Source: Lateolabrax maculatus
Taxonomy: Eukaryota > Chordata > Actinopteri > Acropomatiformes > Lateolabracidae
Direction: 5' to 3'
DNA: 64,000 bases
NCBI GenBank assembly: GCA_031216445.1
Contig: CM062219.1
Span: forward strand, 12,332,501 to 12,396,500
A program made the position numbers and the translations under genes. This document shows, in pieces, positions 61,335 through 64,000 of the stretch (position 1 is the first letter of the stretch; every line of letters starts with the position of its first letter). The notes under the pieces are model-generated. The model made no database searches and was not told where the DNA came from. It saw nothing but the letters and a program-made list of their open reading frames with translations.

Positions 61335-64000
61335 TCATCTAAAGAGGTGGAGGAATCTTTTCCGCAGAGAACGTTTTTTGGGTTTATTGACGATCTCGGC
61401 CATCTGCTGCTCGAGATCGACAACTCTGTCACTCAAGTCCCCCGCGGAGGGTTCCTCCTGGAGGGCCTGTTCTGCTTCCCGTAGGCTCTCCATTAGACTG
61501 GACTTTTCCTCGTCCCACAGGAGAGTCTCTTTCTTAAGGCTCTCCTCTGCCTGGACCAGGGCAGCCACCAGTCTGGAGTTTTCCTCCCTCTGATGGGCCA
61601 GGGAAGTCTCCACTTCTGTCTGGTTGGCCCTCACCTTTTCAAGCATTGCCTCCAGCTTTGTAACTTTGCGGAGAGCCTCTTCTGTATTGCTCTCCGTCTC
61701 AAATTTTTCCAGCTGAAGGATCTTGATGCCGGTCTCATCTTTCAAAGCTGCCTCAGCATTCGGAGCTGAGGCAGCTTGAAGCATCTGTTTCAGATGCTTC
61801 ACCTCAGTGAGCAGTGCCACTTGCTCACATTGCAATTTGGTGATCCGCTGATCTGCCATCAAGTCCAGTGCAGTGGCTTCTTTCTTCACCCCCCTCTGCA
61901 GAGAGAGGGGCTCAGCTGGACCTCTGGACTTGTTCTTTGGGGCCCGTGGTGGTGTTGTATCAGGCTGTCCTTTGAGGATGTTGGAGGTAGACATGACTGA
62001 ACTAGGCTGTGGTTCCTCGGGGCCCACAGCTGCCTGTGGTTTTTTAGGGGCCACAGCTACCTTTCGTCGTTTTGGAGTCACAACCACTTGTGGTTGTTCA
62101 GGGGGCACAACTACCTGTGTCTCTTCTGGGGCCACAGCACTCCGTGGCTCTTTGGGGGCCACGGCTACCTGTGGCTCTTTTGAGGCAACAGCCACCTGTT
62201 GTTGTTCAGGGGCCACAGGAAGTTGTGGTTGTTTAGGGGTCGCAGGGAAGAACCACAGGGTTCCGTTTGGTCCCCTCACAGTCTCGAGCTCCGGAAAATC
62301 GTTGGACTCATCGTAGTCTAGTTTCTTGTAATGGATAATTGGCTGTTTCTCCTTCTGTACAGCTCCCTGTGGGTTTTCTGGGCCTACAGCGACCTGTCGC
62401 TCTTTGGGGACCCCAGCTACCGGTAGTTGTTTCGAGGCCACAGCCACCTGTCGTTGTTTTGGAGCCGCAGCCACCCGTGGTTGTTTTGGAGCCGCAGCCA
62501 CCCGTGGTTGTTTTGGAGCCGCAGCCACCCGTGGTTGTTTTGGAGCCGCGGCCACCCGTGGTTGTTTTGGAGCCGCAGCCACCCGTGGTTGTTCAGGGGC
62601 GACAGCTACCCGTGTCTCTTCTGGGTCCACAGGTACCTGTGGTTGTTCAGGGGCCACAGGAAGCTGTCGTTTTTTAGGGGTCGCAGGGAAGAACCACAGG
62701 GTTCCGTTTGGTCCCCTCACAGTCTCGAGCTCCGGAAAATCGTCGGACTCATCGTATTCTAGTTTCTTGTAATGGATAATTGGCTGTTTCTCCTTCTGTA
62801 CAGCTCCCTGTGGGTTTTCTGGGCCTACAGCAACCTGTCGCTCTTTGGGGACCCCAGCTACCGGTCGTTGTTTCAGGGCCACAGCCACCTGTCGTTTTGG
62901 AGCTGCAGCCACCTGTGGTTGTTTTGGAGCCGCAGCCATCCGTGGTTGTTTTGGAGCCGCAATCACCCGTGGTTGTTTTGGAGCCGCGGCCACCCGTGGT
63001 TGTTTTGGAGCCGCAGCCACCCGTGGTTGTTCAGGGGCGACAGCTACCCGTGTCTCTTCTGGGTCCACAGGTACCTGTGGTTGTTCAGGGGCCACAGGAA
63101 GCTGTCGTTTTTTAGGGGCCACAGGGTGGAACCACAGGGTTCTGTTTGGTCCCCTCACAATCTCGAGCTCCGGAAAATCAACGGACTCTTTGGCCATCTG
63201 GAGGATGGAGTCTATTTTGAGCAAAGGGTTTCCTGGCTGTTTCCTTTTCAGTACAGGTCCCTGTGGTTTTTCTGCGGCCACAGCTACCCGTGTCTCTTCT
63301 GGGGCCACAGCTCTCTGTGGCTTTTTGGGGGCAAAAGCTACCTGTTGTTGTTTTGGAGTCACAATCACCTCTGGTTGTTCCAGGGTCACAGGGGAGAACC
63401 ACAGGGATCTGTTTGGTTCCCTCACTGTTTTGAGCTCCGGAAAATCATCGGAATTATAGGCCATTTGAAAGTTGGAGTTTAGTTTCTTCCATGGGTTTAT
63501 ATGCTGTTTCCTTTTCTGTATAGCTCCCTGTGGCTCTTCTGGGCCCACAGCGACCCGTCGCTCTTTTGGGACCACAGCTACCTGTTGTTGTTTAGGGGCC
63601 ACACCTACTTGTTGTTGTGTAGGGGCCACAGGAAGCTGTGGCTGTTTAGGGGTCACAGGGAAAAACCACAGGGTTCCGTTTGGTCCTCTCACAGTCTCGA
63701 GCTCCGGAAAATCGTCGGACTCATCGTAGTCTAGTTTCTTGTAATGGATAATTGGCTGTTTCTCTTTCTGTACAGCTCCCTGTGGTTGTTCTGGGCCCAC
63801 AGCAATCCGTCGCTGTTTGGGGACCACAGCTACCTGTCGTTTCGGGGCCACAGCTACCTGTTGTTTTTGTTGTTTTTTAGGGTCCACAGCTACTGGTCTT
63901 TGTTTAGGGGCCACATCTACTTGTTCTTTAGAGGCCACAGCTACCTGTCGTTTTGGAGTCACAACCACCTGTGGTTGTTCAGGGGCCGCAGCTACCGGTG
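61335..64000 (-). CDS. uncharacterised modular repeat protein with C-terminal coiled coil, copy B (5' end outside window)
   Basis: The frame is open from the right window edge to the stop at 61,335 (about 888 codons visible), so the N-terminal part, equivalent to residues 1-168 of copy A, is missing here only because the window ends. Five D-F-P-E-L modules are visible. They correspond to modules 2, 3, 4, 5 and 7 of copy A; the counterpart of module 6 and one extra 9-residue unit are absent. The coiled coil and the basic tail are the same as in copy A, apart from one Glu-to-Gly change in the A-E-D-L / A-G-D-L motif. Other changes seen: H to D in K-E-Q-V-x-V-A-P-K, E to Q in G-P-E-x-P-Q, and V to M in one repeat unit. 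There is no frameshift or internal stop. Function unknown. Confidence 0.75.
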   Translation of the reverse strand, partial: PVAAAPEQPQVVVTPKRQVAVASKEQVDVAPKQRPVAVDPKKQQKQQVAVAPKRQVAVVPKQRRIAVGPEQPQGAVQKEKQPIIHYKKLDYDESDDFPELETVRGPNGTLWFFPVTPKQPQLPVAPTQQQVGVAPKQQQVAVVPKERRVAVGPEEPQGAIQKRKQHINPWKKLNSNFQMAYNSDDFPELKTVREPNRSLWFSPVTLEQPEVIVTPKQQQVAFAPKKPQRAVAPEETRVAVAAEKPQGPVLKRKQPGNPLLKIDSILQMAKESVDFPELEIVRGPNRTLWFHPVAPKKRQLPVAPEQPQVPVDPEETRVAVAPEQPRVAAAPKQPRVAAAPKQPRVIAAPKQPRMAAAPKQPQVAAAPKRQVAVALKQRPVAGVPKERQVAVGPENPQGAVQKEKQPIIHYKKLEYDESDDFPELETVRGPNGTLWFFPATPKKRQLPVAPEQPQVPVDPEETRVAVAPEQPRVAAAPKQPRVAAAPKQPRVAAAPKQPRVAAAPKQPRVAAAPKQRQVAVASKQLPVAGVPKERQVAVGPENPQGAVQKEKQPIIHYKKLDYDESNDFPELETVRGPNGTLWFFPATPKQPQLPVAPEQQQVAVASKEPQVAVAPKEPRSAVAPEETQVVVPPEQPQVVVTPKRRKVAVAPKKPQAAVGPEEPQPSSVMSTSNILKGQPDTTPPRAPKNKSRGPAEPLSLQRGVKKEATALDLMADQRITKLQCEQVALLTEVKHLKQMLQAASAPNAEAALKDETGIKILQLEKFETESNTEEALRKVTKLEAMLEKVRANQTEVETSLAHQREENSRLVAALVQAEESLKKETLLWDEEKSSLMESLREAEQALQEEPSAGDLSDRVVDLEQQMAEIVNKPKKRSLRKRFLHLFR
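62450..63030 (-). repeat. 27-bp coding minisatellite, copy B
   Basis: Same unit as in copy A, in two blocks (about 62,450-62,590 and 62,890-63,030) instead of three. Confidence 0.9.

Larger units (their letters stand above)
60906..64000. repeat. recent segmental duplicate of 52,089-55,801
   Basis: From the AAAATTAAAAAGACC boundary to the window edge, this block matches copy A in the same orientation. The offset is 8,817 bp before the poly(T), 8,829 bp after it and 8,199 bp at the right edge. The 630-bp change is loss or gain of whole repeat units in the coding minisatellite. Point differences are few. The right breakpoint is outside the window. Confidence 0.95.

Overview
The window is nuclear DNA from a bony fish, most likely a percomorph teleost. 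The evidence is dense CA/TG microsatellites, several interspersed repeats that I recognise from percomorph genomes, spliced genes with GT..AG introns, and one recognisable vertebrate gene. There is no sign of prokaryotic gene packing.

Layout. Positions 1 to about 24,700 are gene-poor, with microsatellites, old transposon copies and an imperfect hairpin near 6.6 kb. From about 24,700 to at least 38,453 on the + strand lies the 5' part of sh2d3c (NSP3 / SHEP1 / Chat), an SH2-domain adaptor that couples Eph receptors and Cas-family scaffolds to Rap/Ras signalling. I find three candidate alternative starts: a hematopoietic-type (Chat-H-like) start at 24,977 followed by two long exons; a CpG-rich non-coding first exon ending at 28,668 that would splice to a small exon with its own ATG at 30,648; and a CpG-rich promoter with a 27-residue first coding exon at 38,373. 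The small exon and the third start both end in phase 0 with a Gln codon, as expected if both join the same SH2-domain exon. I did not find that SH2 exon, so it probably lies beyond 64,000. The region from 38.4 kb onward is then a very large intron.

Inside that presumed intron, on the opposite strand, are two nearly identical intronless genes (52,506-56,306, and 61,335 to the right window edge). They encode a protein I cannot assign. It has a basic N-terminus, a long Pro/Ala/Val/Lys/Gln region made of 9-residue repeats, seven (five visible in copy B) longer modules centred on D-F-P-E-L...G-T-L-W-F-F, and a C-terminal coiled coil ending in a strongly basic tail. The copies are direct repeats about 8.8 kb apart. 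They share a left boundary next to a poly(T) tract (poly(A) on the gene strand) and differ mainly by whole in-frame repeat units (630 bp in total). A TATA box sits upstream of copy A. Older direct repeats of about 220 bp flank copy A. A 954-bp piggyBac-type element with TTAA target duplications lies between the copies.

The duplicated repeat-protein gene is the best candidate for something undescribed. The rest is a normal teleost locus with an informative alternative-promoter structure.
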